Under the pieces are notes generated by a model, which had not been told where the DNA came from, searched no databases, and saw nothing but the letters and a program-made list of their open reading frames with translations. Shown here one piece after another: positions 8,533 through 16,786 of a DNA stretch of 64,000 nt (position 1 is its first letter; each line of letters starts with the position of its first letter). Source of the stretch: Promicromonospora panici (GTDB lineage: Bacteria; Actinomycetota; Actinomycetes; Actinomycetales; Cellulomonadaceae); the NCBI RefSeq assembly GCF_900608595.1, contig NZ_UWYY01000015.1:62001-126000 (forward strand), written 5' to 3'. Made by a program: the position numbers and the translations under genes.

Positions 8533-9371
8533 AGTCCGTCCTCGTCACCGGGGCATCGACCGGGATCGGCGCGGCCGTCACCGCCGAGCTCGCCCGGTCC
8601 GGCTTTCACGTCTGGGCCACCGTCCGCCGAGCAGAAGATGCGGAGCGACTGCGCGCCCAGCACGGCAGCCAGGTCGAGCCCCTGCAGCTCGACATCACCG
8701 ACGAAGCCGCCGTGTCCGCCGCTGGGGAGCGGGTGCAGGCCGCCGGGCCGCTCCATGGCCTGGTGAACAACGCCGGCGTAGCCCTGCCCGGCCCGCTGGA
8801 GCTCGTCCCGCTCGACTCCGCCCGGCGCCAGCTCGAGGTGAACCTGGTCGCTCAGCTCGCGGTCACGCAGGCGATGCTGCCCGCATTACGCAAGGCCCGG
8901 GCCGCGAACGAGGATGCCCGCATCGTCATGATCGGATCCGTCGGCGGCCGGATGGCCGGTCCCATGATCGGCACCTACCACGCCTCCAAGTTCGGCCTGG
9001 TCGGGCTCGCTGATGCCCTCAGGGCGGAGCTGGCGCCGTCGGGGATCAGGGTGATCATGATCGAGCCGGGCGCAATCGCCACGCCGATCTTCGCCAAGGC
9101 CGCCGGCAACGCGAACGAGCTCCTGACGACGCTCCCGCCGTCCGCCGACGAGCACTACGCCGCGCAGTACGAGGTCGCGCTGGCCATGGGTAGGCGCAAC
9201 GCCGAGCAGGGGCTACCTCCGGAGCATGCGGCTCGGGTCGTCGTCAGAGCACTGACCGCGCGGAACCCGCGCCCTCGTCAAGGGATCGGCAAGGACTCGA
9301 AGACGGCGGGCGTGCTCGCTCGGCTACTGCCGCACCGTGTCATCTACCGGCTGGCGGCCGCACGCGCCTGA
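8529..9371 (+). CDS. Short-chain dehydrogenase/reductase coupled to the MMPL pump
   Basis: 280 residues; ATG 8529 overlaps the MMPL stop (ATGA), implying translational coupling. Classical SDR motifs: TGASTGIGAA near the N-terminus for NAD(P), NNAGVA, a Ser in IGSVGG and the YHASK active-site Tyr/Lys. An Arg at the end of the second strand (TVRRAED) favours NADP(H). The tail (TARNPRPRQGIG... to RVIYRL) resembles that of the SDR at 32836, so the two are probably paralogues, each next to a TetR gene. Substrate unknown. Confidence 0.9.
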   Translation: MKSVLVTGASTGIGAAVTAELARSGFHVWATVRRAEDAERLRAQHGSQVEPLQLDITDEAAVSAAGERVQAAGPLHGLVNNAGVALPGPLELVPLDSARRQLEVNLVAQLAVTQAMLPALRKARAANEDARIVMIGSVGGRMAGPMIGTYHASKFGLVGLADALRAELAPSGIRVIMIEPGAIATPIFAKAAGNANELLTTLPPSADEHYAAQYEVALAMGRRNAEQGLPPEHAARVVVRALTARNPRPRQGIGKDSKTAGVLARLLPHRVIYRLAAARA

Positions 9372-9377
9372 CGCGTC

Positions 9378-9812
9378 TCAGGAGTCGCGGCTGGGGTCGG
9401 AGGGGCGGGCCTCTCCCCTGATCCGGGCCTGGAGCCGGCCGAGCCGGAGCCCGGCGACCCCCTGGTAGGCCCGGCGCAGCATCGCGGCCAGCGGGCCGGT
9501 GTGCGTGAAGTCGTGCCGGACGAGCGTGTGCTCGGCCTCCTCCCCGAGCCGCCAGTCGCCGGTCTCCGCAAACCCGGGCACCTGCCACACCATCCGGACG
9601 AGGCCCGGATCCATGGCCTGGTACGCGAACGTGCCCTTCAGTCCCGGCCGGACGGTGATCCGGTACTCCGCGTCGAGCGTGGCGGCTGCGGGTCCGGTCA
9701 GGCTGAGGAAGGCGGAGTTCCATGCGGGCAGGGCGAGTGCGTCGAGCAAGACCTCGCGCACTCGCTCCCGGGGTGCGTCGATGAGCAGTGTCGCGCTGCC
9801 GGTGGCGGTCAT
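9378..9812 (-). CDS. SRPBCC (START-like) family protein
   Basis: About 144 residues from ATG 9812; ATG 9833 (MEVQDGR) is an alternative with no clear advantage. It has the SRPBCC layout: strand ATLLIDAPRERVREVLLDALALPAWN with the helix-grip start, RITVRPGLKGTFAYQ, then VRHDFTHTGPL and a long C-terminal amphipathic helix (AAMLRRAYQGVAGLRLGRLQARI). These proteins bind hydrophobic ligands in a deep cavity. It lies just downstream of the convergent SDR and of the metal ABC genes on its own strand. Function not inferable. Confidence 0.8.
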   Translation of the reverse strand: MTATGSATLLIDAPRERVREVLLDALALPAWNSAFLSLTGPAAATLDAEYRITVRPGLKGTFAYQAMDPGLVRMVWQVPGFAETGDWRLGEEAEHTLVRHDFTHTGPLAAMLRRAYQGVAGLRLGRLQARIRGEARPSDPSRDS

Positions 9813-9892
9813 GCGGCCATCCTGCACCTCCATCAGCGCCAGCGGAACGCCATGTATGTGATCGAGGCGAGCAGTACCAGCTCGACGCCGCT

Positions 9893-10756
9893 TCAGACCG
9901 CCGCCACCGACCGCCGTCGGACCATCAGGTTCCGGATCAGCCCGTGCCGCGGGCTGAACAGGTAGACCAGCAGGAAGGCCCCGCCCTGCACCACCACGAC
10001 CAGCCCACCGGAGGCGGCGTCCAGCCAGTAGCTCAGGTAGATCCCCACCACCGAGCACGCCGCCGAAAGCACCGGGGCGATCACCAGCATGCGCCCGAAC
10101 CGGTCCGTGAGCAGGTATGCCGTCGCGCCCGGGATGATCAGCATCGCCACGACCAGGATCACCCCGACCACCTGGAGGGCGACGACCGAGGTCAGCGCGA
10201 GTGTCCCGAGCAGCAGCGCCCCGAGGAACCGCGGCGAGAGCCCGATCGCGTGGGCGTGCAGGGGGTCGAACGCGTACAGGGTCAGGTCGCGGCGCTTGAG
10301 CACCAGCACCGCGAAGGCGACGGCGGCCAGCACGGCGATCTGCACGAGGTCGGCCTGGGAGACGCCGAGGATGTTGCCGAAGATGATGTGGTTCAGGTCG
10401 GTCTGGCTCGGCGTGACGGAGATGAGCACGAGGCCGAGGGCGAACAGAGTGGTGAACACGATCCCGATCGCGGCGTCCTCCTTGACGCGGCTCGTGCCGC
10501 GGATGGCGCCGATCAGGGCGACGGCGAGGAACCCGAACACGAGGGCGCCCAGCGCGAACGGCGCACCGAGGACGTAGGCGATCACGACGCCGGGCAGGAC
10601 GGCGTGGGAGACGGCGTCGCCCATCAGTGACCAGCCCACCAGGACGAGCCAGCAGGACAGCAGCGCGCACACGACGGCGGCGATGACCGTGGTCGCGAGC
10701 GCGCGGACCATGAAGTCGTACTGCAGCGGCTCCAGCAGCAGATCGAGCGGGCTCAT
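9893..10756 (-). CDS. Metal ABC transporter permease (ZnuB/MntB type)
   Basis: 287 residues with eight or nine membrane segments, typical ABC-3 family length. The conserved GWSLMGDAVSHAVLPGVVIAY stretch near residue 41 and HAIGLSPRFLGALLLGTLALTS in the second half are family signatures. The ATG overlaps the end of the ATPase gene by four bases and has GGAGG at 10763-10767. It forms the membrane pore of a Zn/Mn/Fe importer with the next two genes. Confidence 0.93.
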   Translation of the reverse strand: MSPLDLLLEPLQYDFMVRALATTVIAAVVCALLSCWLVLVGWSLMGDAVSHAVLPGVVIAYVLGAPFALGALVFGFLAVALIGAIRGTSRVKEDAAIGIVFTTLFALGLVLISVTPSQTDLNHIIFGNILGVSQADLVQIAVLAAVAFAVLVLKRRDLTLYAFDPLHAHAIGLSPRFLGALLLGTLALTSVVALQVVGVILVVAMLIIPGATAYLLTDRFGRMLVIAPVLSAACSVVGIYLSYWLDAASGGLVVVVQGGAFLLVYLFSPRHGLIRNLMVRRRSVAAV

Positions 10757-11625
10757 GCGGCACCTCCACCCGAACTGGCTCTACCCGAACCGGCTCTACC
10801 CGAATTGGCTCTACCCGAATTGGCTCTACCCGAATTGGCTCTACCCGAATTGGCGTGGCCGAGTACGTCGGCGTCGTCCAGCCCGAACGCGCGGGCGAGG
10901 TTATCCGGCCGCAGCGCCTCCGACACGTCGCCGTGGAACAGGATCCGGTGCAGCAGGAGCACCGCCTCGTCGGCCAGGTGCGGCAGCGCGTGCAGGTCGT
11001 GGGTGGAGACCAGGACGGTCCGGCCGTCGTCGGCGAGCTCCTTCAGCAGGCGGACGATGGTGGCCTCCGAGCGCTTGTCGACGCCGGCGAACGGCTCGTC
11101 GAGCAGCAGGATCCGCGCGTCCTGGGCGATGCCGCGGGCGACGAAGGCGCGCTTGCGCTGGCCGCCGGAGAGCTGCCCGATCTGCCGGTCGGCGTAGGGG
11201 CTGAGCTCGACGCGGTCCAGGGCCTCGGCGACGGCGGCGTGGTCGGCCGGCCGGGCCCGCCGGGTCAGGCCCTGGCGGCCGTAGCGGCCCATCATGACGA
11301 CGTCGCGCACCGAGACCGGGAAGGCCCAGTCGACGTCCTCGCTCTGCGGGACGTACCCGAGCAGGCCCCGCCTGCGTGCCGGCACCGGATCGGCGCCGTC
11401 GATCCGGACGCTCCCGCGGTCGGGGCGGACGATGCCCATGATCGTCTTGAACAGGGTCGACTTGCCGGACCCGTTCATCCCGATCAGCCCGGTCACCTTT
11501 CCCGGTCCGACGCTCAGAGAGACGCCGTCGAGAGCCAGCACCTCGCCGTAGCGGACGACGACGTCGTCCACCTGGATGACGGCGTGCCGGGCCGAGGCGG
11601 TGGCGGGCCGGGTCGTGGCGCTCAT
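10753..11625 (-). CDS. Metal ABC transporter ATPase with repetitive C-terminal tail
   Basis: 290 residues. Walker A GMNGSGKST (about residue 49), Q-loop GYVPQSEDVDW, signature LSGGQRKRA, Walker B RILLLDEPFAGVD and the H-loop STHDLHAL are all intact, so it should be active. After the normal end of the domain, the last about 30 residues are ANSGR pentapeptides encoded by a 15-base tandem repeat. That tail is absent from ordinary homologues and is probably disordered. Start ATG 11625 overlaps the substrate-binding gene stop (ATGA). Ribosomal coupling through the operon is likely. Confidence 0.94.
   Translation of the reverse strand: MSATTRPATASARHAVIQVDDVVVRYGEVLALDGVSLSVGPGKVTGLIGMNGSGKSTLFKTIMGIVRPDRGSVRIDGADPVPARRRGLLGYVPQSEDVDWAFPVSVRDVVMMGRYGRQGLTRRARPADHAAVAEALDRVELSPYADRQIGQLSGGQRKRAFVARGIAQDARILLLDEPFAGVDKRSEATIVRLLKELADDGRTVLVSTHDLHALPHLADEAVLLLHRILFHGDVSEALRPDNLARAFGLDDADVLGHANSGRANSGRANSGRANSGRAGSGRASSGGGAA
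10771..10855. repeat. 15-bp tandem repeat (about 5.7 copies)
   Basis: Units of cgaattggctctacc (first copies cgaactggctctacc and cgaaccggctctacc). The three at 10801-10845 are identical. It encodes in-frame Ala-Asn-Ser-Gly-Arg repeats on the minus strand at the end of the ATPase gene and stops just before the permease ribosome site. Perfect internal copies suggest recent slippage. Confidence 0.95.
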
Positions 11626-12548
11626 GAGCTGCTCCCGGAGAGGGCGTCGATGATCGTCGTCGTGTCGTAGCGGATCAGGTCGAGATAGGTCGGCACCGGC
11701 CCGTCGGCCTCGGACAGGGAGTCGACGTAGAGCGTGCCGCCGAACTCGGCGCCGGTCGCCTCGACCACCTGCTGCATCGGCTTGTCCGAGACGGTGGACT
11801 CGCAGAACACGGCCGGCACGTCGTTGTCCTCGACGAACTCGATGGCCGACGCGATCTGCTGCGGCGTGGCCTGCTGCTCGGCGTTCACCGGCCAGATGTA
11901 CTGCTCGGCCAGCCCCGCGTCGCGCGCCAGGTAGGAGAACGCGCCCTCGCAGGTCACGAGCGCCCGCTCGTTCTCGGGCAGCGCCGACAGCCCGTCGACG
12001 AGCTCGTCCTGCACCTCCTGCAGCTCTGCCTGGTACGCCTTGCCGTTGGCCTCGAAGTCGGCGGCGTGCGCCGGGTCGAGCTCGCTGAACGCGTCGACCA
12101 TGTTGTCGACGTAGACCTGCACGTTCACGGGGCTCATCCACGCGTGCGGGTTGGGTTTGCCGGCGTAGGCGTCCTCGGTGATGTCGACCACCTCGACGCC
12201 GTCCGACACGACCACGTGCGGCACGTCCACGGACTCGACGAACTGGCCGAACCACGCCTCGAGGTTCAGCCCGTTGTCGAGGATCAGGTCCGCCTCGGAC
12301 GCCGTGGCGACGTCGCGCGGCGTCGGCTCGTACCCGTGGATCTCCGCGCCGGCCTTCGTGATCGACTTCACCCGGAGGTGATCGCCGGCCACGTTCTGCG
12401 CGACGTCGGCGAGGACGGTGAACGTCGTCAGCACCACGGGGCGGTCGTCCGTCGCGCGCGCCAGGACCGACGAGGAGCAGGCCGAGAGCCCTCCCGCGAT
12501 CAGCGCGAGCGGGAGGAGCAGGGGGACGGCGCGGCGGGTGCGGTGCAT
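11622..12548 (-). CDS. Metal ABC transporter substrate-binding lipoprotein (ZnuA/MntC/TroA family)
   Basis: 308 residues with a lipoprotein signal (LALIAGGLSACSS; Cys about residue 24). Cluster A-1 features: FTVLADVAQNVAGD, EIHGYEPTPRDV with the first His ligand, NPHAWMSPVNVQVYVDNM with the second His, and later acidic ligands around VFCESTVSD and YVDSLSE. There is no His-rich loop of the kind seen in many Zn-specific proteins, which mildly favours manganese. First gene of the three-gene operon. A palindrome upstream of its start is the likely metal-sensor site. Confidence 0.92.
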   Translation of the reverse strand: MHRTRRAVPLLLPLALIAGGLSACSSSVLARATDDRPVVLTTFTVLADVAQNVAGDHLRVKSITKAGAEIHGYEPTPRDVATASEADLILDNGLNLEAWFGQFVESVDVPHVVVSDGVEVVDITEDAYAGKPNPHAWMSPVNVQVYVDNMVDAFSELDPAHAADFEANGKAYQAELQEVQDELVDGLSALPENERALVTCEGAFSYLARDAGLAEQYIWPVNAEQQATPQQIASAIEFVEDNDVPAVFCESTVSDKPMQQVVEATGAEFGGTLYVDSLSEADGPVPTYLDLIRYDTTTIIDALSGSSS

Positions 12549-12563
12549 ACCTCGACCCTAAAA

Positions 12564-12601
12564 GTTCGGACACCCGAACACAAGTACGCGATGGTTCGAA
12601 C
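12564..12601 (-). promoter_or_regulatory. Palindromes upstream of the metal ABC operon
   Basis: GTTCGG-acac-CCGAAC (12564-12579) lies 16 bases before the start codon, and a second GTTCGAAC palindrome lies at 12594-12601. Position and symmetry suit a metalloregulator operator (MntR, Zur or DtxR class). The sequence does not match the IdeR box seen at 36829, so the sensor is probably different. Confidence 0.5.
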
Positions 12602-12619
12602 TCGGGCGAATCGCCAACT

Positions 12620-12682
12620 CGCTGAGTGTTGGATATTTGTCGTCCCCGGGCCGTCTGAAGCGCAAATAGCCAGCACTCAGCG
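12620..12682. repeat. Inverted repeat, copy 1 of a shared element
   Basis: Arms 12620-12639 (cgctgagtgttggatatttg) and 12663-12682 pair at 18 of 20 positions around a 23-base loop. The right arm contains the stop codon of the LacI gene. The same element recurs at 20658-20720, at the other end of the TRAP/shikimate cluster. It may act as a terminator, but there is no U-tract. Confidence 0.85.
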
Positions 12683-13705
12683 GACGACGGCGGGGGCCGG
12701 GGCCGGGGCCGGGCCTGAGGATTCCCTCAGGACCAGTTCTGTCGGGAGCCTGAGCTGTTCGGGCTCCGGCGGCGTGCGGCCCGCGAACTGGTCGATCAGC
12801 AGCTCCACCGCGAGGCGGCCGGCGTGCGCGCCCGGTCCGCCGAGCGTCGTCAGGGACGGGTGGACGAAGTCCGCGGCGAAGATGTCGTCGAACCCGACCA
12901 CGCTGACGTCGTCGGGCACCCGGACACCGCGCCGGGTCAGCCGGCGGATGACGCCGAACGCCAGCAGGTCGTTGTGCGCCACGATCGCCGTCGTGCCGGT
13001 GCGCAGCGCGCCGTCGGCAGCGACGCCGCCGTTCGCGACGTTCGGGGTGTACGGGCCGACGCGGTGCGCCGTCAGGCCGTGCTCCTCCGCACCACCGCTC
13101 AGCGCCGCCCAGCGCACCGCGCCCATCCACGAGCCCGGCGGGCCGGCGCAGTACGTGAAGCTCCGGTGCCCGAGCGACGCCAGGTGCTCCAGGATCTGCT
13201 GGCAGCCCGCCCCGACCGCCAGCGCGACGCTGGTCAGGCCCGGCAGCTCGCGGTTGAGCAGGACCACGCGGTGCCGCTCGGCCAGGGCGAGCAGGTCGTC
13301 GTCGGAGAGCCGGCTCGCGGCGAGGACGAACCCGTCGACAGTGGGGGACAGGTCGCGGACCTGGTTCTCCTCGACGCGCTGCGACTCCTCGGCGTTGACG
13401 ATGACCAGCGTGACGTCGGAGGTGCGAGCGCGCTGCTCCGCGCCGCGGATGAGCTCGAAGAAGTGCGGGTTGGTGATGTCGGACAGGACCATCGCGATGG
13501 TGCGGTGCCGTCCGCCGGGCAGCGCCCGGTTCTGCGGGCTGTGCTCGTACCCGAGCTCGGCCGCGGCGGCGAGGACCCGCTGCCGGGTCGCCTCGTTGAC
13601 CCGGCCGGGCTTGTTGAAGGTGCGCGAGACCGTCGAGGCGGCCACGCCCGCCGCCTTCGCGACGTCGTAGATCGTGGGCTGCACCTGGGCATCTAGCCAC
13701 ACCAT
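12677..13705 (-). CDS. LacI-family repressor of the TRAP/shikimate cluster
   Basis: 342 residues from ATG 13705. TTG 13732 would put the start inside the palindromic operator and is rejected. The helix-turn-helix PTIYDVAKAAGVAASTVSRTFN and hinge (EATRQRVLAAAAELGYEHSPQNRAL) are canonical. The effector domain is a periplasmic-binding fold (IAMVLSDITNPHFFELIRGAEQ through GFDDIFAADFVHPSLTTL). It ends in an Ala-Pro-rich tail. The gene is divergent from the TRAP operon with an operator between them, so it is the probable repressor, relieved by the imported acid or its catabolite. Confidence 0.92.
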   Translation of the reverse strand: MVWLDAQVQPTIYDVAKAAGVAASTVSRTFNKPGRVNEATRQRVLAAAAELGYEHSPQNRALPGGRHRTIAMVLSDITNPHFFELIRGAEQRARTSDVTLVIVNAEESQRVEENQVRDLSPTVDGFVLAASRLSDDDLLALAERHRVVLLNRELPGLTSVALAVGAGCQQILEHLASLGHRSFTYCAGPPGSWMGAVRWAALSGGAEEHGLTAHRVGPYTPNVANGGVAADGALRTGTTAIVAHNDLLAFGVIRRLTRRGVRVPDDVSVVGFDDIFAADFVHPSLTTLGGPGAHAGRLAVELLIDQFAGRTPPEPEQLRLPTELVLRESSGPAPAPAPAVVR

Positions 13706-13717
13706 TGGCAACTTTGG

Positions 13718-13736
13718 CAACTGCTTGCGCAAGTTG
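13718..13736. promoter_or_regulatory. LacI-type operator
   Basis: caactgcttgcgcaagttg has outer arms CAACT/AGTTG and an inner perfect palindrome CTTGCGCAAG with the central CG typical of LacI-family sites. It sits just upstream of the lacI start and 124 bases before the first TRAP gene, so it can control both directions. Confidence 0.65.
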
Positions 13737-13859
13737 TCGGGCGGTTTCTACTGTCGCGGCAGTGACGACGCCACACGCCGACGTGTGGTGATGACCGCAC
13801 GACACACGGAGGTGTCGTGCCGGACGGAAGGGGACCGTCACGATGCACGTGAACCACGC

Positions 13860-14405
13860 ATGACACGCCCAGCCATCAAGCGCCTCGTACGGCTGCTCAC
13901 GGCCGTGGAGCTCACCATCGCCTGCGTCGCCATGGTGATGATCTTCGTGCTGATCCTGTTCCAGGCGGTGCAGCGCTACCTGCCCGTGCCGCAGATCGTC
14001 TGGACCGGCGAGCTGTCGCAGTTCGCGCTGATCTGGCTGACGTTCGCCGCCGCCGGCGTGCTCGTCACCCGCAACGGCCACATCGCCCTCCAGATCGTCG
14101 ACAACCTGCCCAGCCCCGTCCTGGTGCGGGTGGTGCAGGCGCTCGCGATGGCGCTGGTCACCGTGATCGCCGCACTGTTCACCTGGGCGTGCTGGGAGCT
14201 CGTGTACGTGGCGGGCTTCCTGACGTCGCCGGCGCTCGGCCTGCCGATGTCCTGGGTCTACGCGATCGCGCTGGTCGGGCTGGCCAGCACGACGCTCCGG
14301 GCCGCGGTCGACGCGGTACAGGTCGCCCGGTTCGGCGCGCCCGCGTCCGAGGGTTCGGCCGCGGGTCCTGCGGAGGGTCCGGCCGAGGGCGAGGCCGCAC
14401 GATGA
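13860..14405 (+). CDS. dctQ: TRAP transporter small permease (DctQ)
   Basis: About 181 residues, ATG 13860 with no strong ribosome site; the start is placed at the first residues that resemble the family. Four membrane segments are visible, with the conserved WTGELSQFALIWLTFAAAGVLVTRNGHIAL region in the middle (about residues 48-80). The hydrophilic tail is Ala/Glu/Gly rich with a PAEGPAEGE repeat. Small subunit of the tripartite Na+-driven acid importer. First gene of the catabolic operon. Confidence 0.88.
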   Translation: MTRPAIKRLVRLLTAVELTIACVAMVMIFVLILFQAVQRYLPVPQIVWTGELSQFALIWLTFAAAGVLVTRNGHIALQIVDNLPSPVLVRVVQALAMALVTVIAALFTWACWELVYVAGFLTSPALGLPMSWVYAIALVGLASTTLRAAVDAVQVARFGAPASEGSAAGPAEGPAEGEAAR

Positions 14406-15676
14406 CGGTGCTGCTCCTGCTGGTCGCGATCCTGGTGCTGCTGGCGATCCGGGTGCCGGTCGCGTTCGCGTTCCTGGGCCCCGGCCTGGCCTACCTGCTC
14501 GTCGAGGGCCAGTCGCTCGGCCTGCCGATGCGGCTCGTCGCCGACGCGACCAGCAACTTCGTGCTGCTGGCGGTGCCGCTGTTCGTCCTGCTCGGCGTGG
14601 TCGCCAACCACGCCGGCATCGCGGACCGCCTGTTCGACTTCGCGCTCGCGCTGTTCGGCCGGGTCCGCGGCGGGCTCGGCTACGTGAGCGTCGGCGTCAG
14701 CCTCGGCTTCTCCTGGATGAGCGGCTCCGCCGTGGCCGACGCCGCGGCGCTCAGCAAGGTCGAGGTCCCGCCGATGCTGCGCGCCGGCTACTCCCGGAGG
14801 TTCGGCCTCGGCGTCGTGGGGGCGTCCGCGCTCATCGCGCCGGTCATGCCGCCGAGCATCCCGGCGGTGATCTTCGCCGGGCAGGCGTCGGTGTCGACCG
14901 GCGCGCTGTTCGCGGCTTCCGTCGTGCCGGCGCTGCTGATGGTGGTCGGGTTGTGCGTCGTGGTGTTCGTGCTGGTGCGCCGCCAGCCCGACATCCGGCA
15001 CATCGGCTTCTCCTGGTCGCGCGTCGCCGAGACCGGCAAGCGGGTGGTCCTGCCGCTGGGGGCGCCGGTGGTCATCCTCGGTGGCATCCTCGGCGGGCTC
15101 TTCACGCCGACGGAGGCCGCCGCCGTCGGCGCGGCGTACATGCTGGTTCTCGGCTTCGGCTACCGCCGGCTGAACGTCCGGGACCTGCCGAAGATCCTCG
15201 TCGAGACCGTGCTGACGACGGCGTCGATCATGCTGATCGTCGCCTCTGCCGCGCTGCTCGGCTACGTGCTCGCCAAGGAGCGGGTGCCGCAGGCGCTGAC
15301 CCAGCTGGTGCTCGGCATCACCGACGACGGCACGGTCTTCCTGCTGCTGGTCATGCTCCTGATGCTCGTGCTCGGCACGGTGATCGACGCGACGGCGACC
15401 CTGGTGCTGGTCGTGCCGATCCTGATGCCGATCGCCATGAGCCTCGGCGTCGACCCGATCCTGCTCGGCGTCGTGATGATCCTGTCCCTGATGATCGGGC
15501 TGCTGACGCCGCCGGTCGGCACCGTGCTCTATGTCCTCAGCTCCACGCAGCGGGTCCCGGTCGGCGAGGTGTTCCGGGGCGTGCTCCCGTTCCTCGTGCC
15601 GCTGCTCGCGTGCTGCCTGCTGATCATCTTCGTCCCCGGCATCGCCACCTGGCTGCCGGCACTGCTCGGCCTGTAA
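14402..15676 (+). CDS. dctM: TRAP transporter large permease (DctM)
   Basis: 424 residues, 11-12 membrane segments, overlapping dctQ by ATGA. Family features: VPVAFAFLGPGLAYLL at the N-terminus, FVLLAVPLFVLLGVVANHAGIADRLF, MSGSAVADAAALSKVEVPPM and the GLFTPTEAAAVGAAY motif. Forms the transport channel with DctQ, energised by Na+. Length normal. Confidence 0.94.
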   Translation: MTVLLLLVAILVLLAIRVPVAFAFLGPGLAYLLVEGQSLGLPMRLVADATSNFVLLAVPLFVLLGVVANHAGIADRLFDFALALFGRVRGGLGYVSVGVSLGFSWMSGSAVADAAALSKVEVPPMLRAGYSRRFGLGVVGASALIAPVMPPSIPAVIFAGQASVSTGALFAASVVPALLMVVGLCVVVFVLVRRQPDIRHIGFSWSRVAETGKRVVLPLGAPVVILGGILGGLFTPTEAAAVGAAYMLVLGFGYRRLNVRDLPKILVETVLTTASIMLIVASAALLGYVLAKERVPQALTQLVLGITDDGTVFLLLVMLLMLVLGTVIDATATLVLVVPILMPIAMSLGVDPILLGVVMILSLMIGLLTPPVGTVLYVLSSTQRVPVGEVFRGVLPFLVPLLACCLLIIFVPGIATWLPALLGL

Positions 15677-15721
15677 CCGACAGCCGACGACGACGTCGGC
15701 GTGAACCGAGAGGACCCCGTC

Positions 15722-16786
15722 ATGAACCGCCAGCTGAACATCCGACCGAACGCCCACCCGAACCGTCGCCGGGCCACCGCCGCGAGCGCCGCCGTGCTCC
15801 TGCCCCTGGTGCTGCTGACCGCGTGCGGCGGCGGCTCCGGCGACGGCAACGGGGGCGCCGCCGGGGGCAGCGAGGTCGAGCTGACGCTCGCCCACAGCTA
15901 CACCGAGGACCAGCCGCAGCACACCTGCGGCGCGCAGGTCATCAAGGAGGAGGCCGAGGCCGCCGACGTCGGGATCACCGTGGAGGTGTTCCCGAACAGC
16001 CAGCTCGGCGGGGACGCCGACCGGATCGCGTCGGTGCAGTCGGACGACGTCGACATCGACATCCAGGGCGCGTCCGCGCTGGCCGCCGTCTACGAGCCCG
16101 CCGGCGTCGTGGACGCCGCGTACGCCTTCGACGACGCCGCCCACCTCGACCGGTTCTTCGCCGACGGCTCCGCCGACCAGCTCAAGGAGGACTTCAAGGG
16201 GGCATCCGGGGGTGTGTCGATCCTCGGTGCGTGGTCGGCCGGCGCCCGGCAGTTCACCGCGAACGAACCCATCCGCGAGCCCGCCGACCTCGAGGGCCTG
16301 CGGATGCGCTTCCCGGGCTCGGGGCAGTACCTGCTCAACGCGCAGGCGCTCGGCGCCCAGGCCACCGAGGTCGCCTACGAGGAGCTCTACCTCGCCCTGC
16401 AGCAGGGTGTGGTGGACGGCCAGGAGAACCCGCTGACCAACATCGACGCGAGCAACCTGGTCGAGGTGCAGGACTACGTGAGCATGTCCGAGCACCAGCA
16501 GAACTCCAACCTGATCGTGGTGGCGCCGTCCTTCGACAGCGAGCTGAGCGACGAGCAGCGGACGGCGCTGGAGGACGCCGTCGCGTCCGCCGTCGAGCAG
16601 ATGCCCGGCTGCGTCGAGGAGGCCGAGCAGGAGATCCTCGACGCGTGGGAGCAGGAGGGCTCCGTGGAGATCGTCGACGACGTCGACCAGGAGGCCTTCG
16701 CGCAGCAGACCGACGCGTGGTTCCGCGAGAACCTGAGCGGGGACTCGCTGGCGGTCTACGAGGCGATCCGGGACTCCGCAGAGTGA
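15722..16786 (+). CDS. dctP: TRAP substrate-binding lipoprotein (DctP)
   Basis: 354 residues from ATG 15722, with GAGAGGA upstream. The signal peptide ends in LLLTACGG, so it is a lipoprotein, as usual for Gram-positive TRAP systems. The mature part follows the DctP fold: VELTLAHSYTEDQPQH, a ligand region with ANEPIREPADLEGLRMRFPG (the Arg at the end of this stretch usually binds the substrate carboxylate), and EELYLALQQGVVDGQENPLTNI, the hallmark of the family. Acid substrate; shikimate or quinate is inferred from the downstream enzymes. Confidence 0.93.
   Translation: MNRQLNIRPNAHPNRRRATAASAAVLLPLVLLTACGGGSGDGNGGAAGGSEVELTLAHSYTEDQPQHTCGAQVIKEEAEAADVGITVEVFPNSQLGGDADRIASVQSDDVDIDIQGASALAAVYEPAGVVDAAYAFDDAAHLDRFFADGSADQLKEDFKGASGGVSILGAWSAGARQFTANEPIREPADLEGLRMRFPGSGQYLLNAQALGAQATEVAYEELYLALQQGVVDGQENPLTNIDASNLVEVQDYVSMSEHQQNSNLIVVAPSFDSELSDEQRTALEDAVASAVEQMPGCVEEAEQEILDAWEQEGSVEIVDDVDQEAFAQQTDAWFRENLSGDSLAVYEAIRDSAE

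Noticed and set aside
10771..10855. Short tandem repeat as a CRISPR-like array
   Set aside because: Units are contiguous with no spacers, in frame with the ATPase gene.
12594..12601. gttcgaac as T-loop of a tRNA
   Set aside because: No acceptor or anticodon stem can be folded around it; the word is part of a palindrome near the metal operon. No tRNA was found elsewhere.
13706..13732. TTG 13732 as start of the LacI repressor
   Set aside because: It would place the first codons inside the palindromic operator and add residues not seen in the family; ATG 13705 fits the helix-turn-helix start better.
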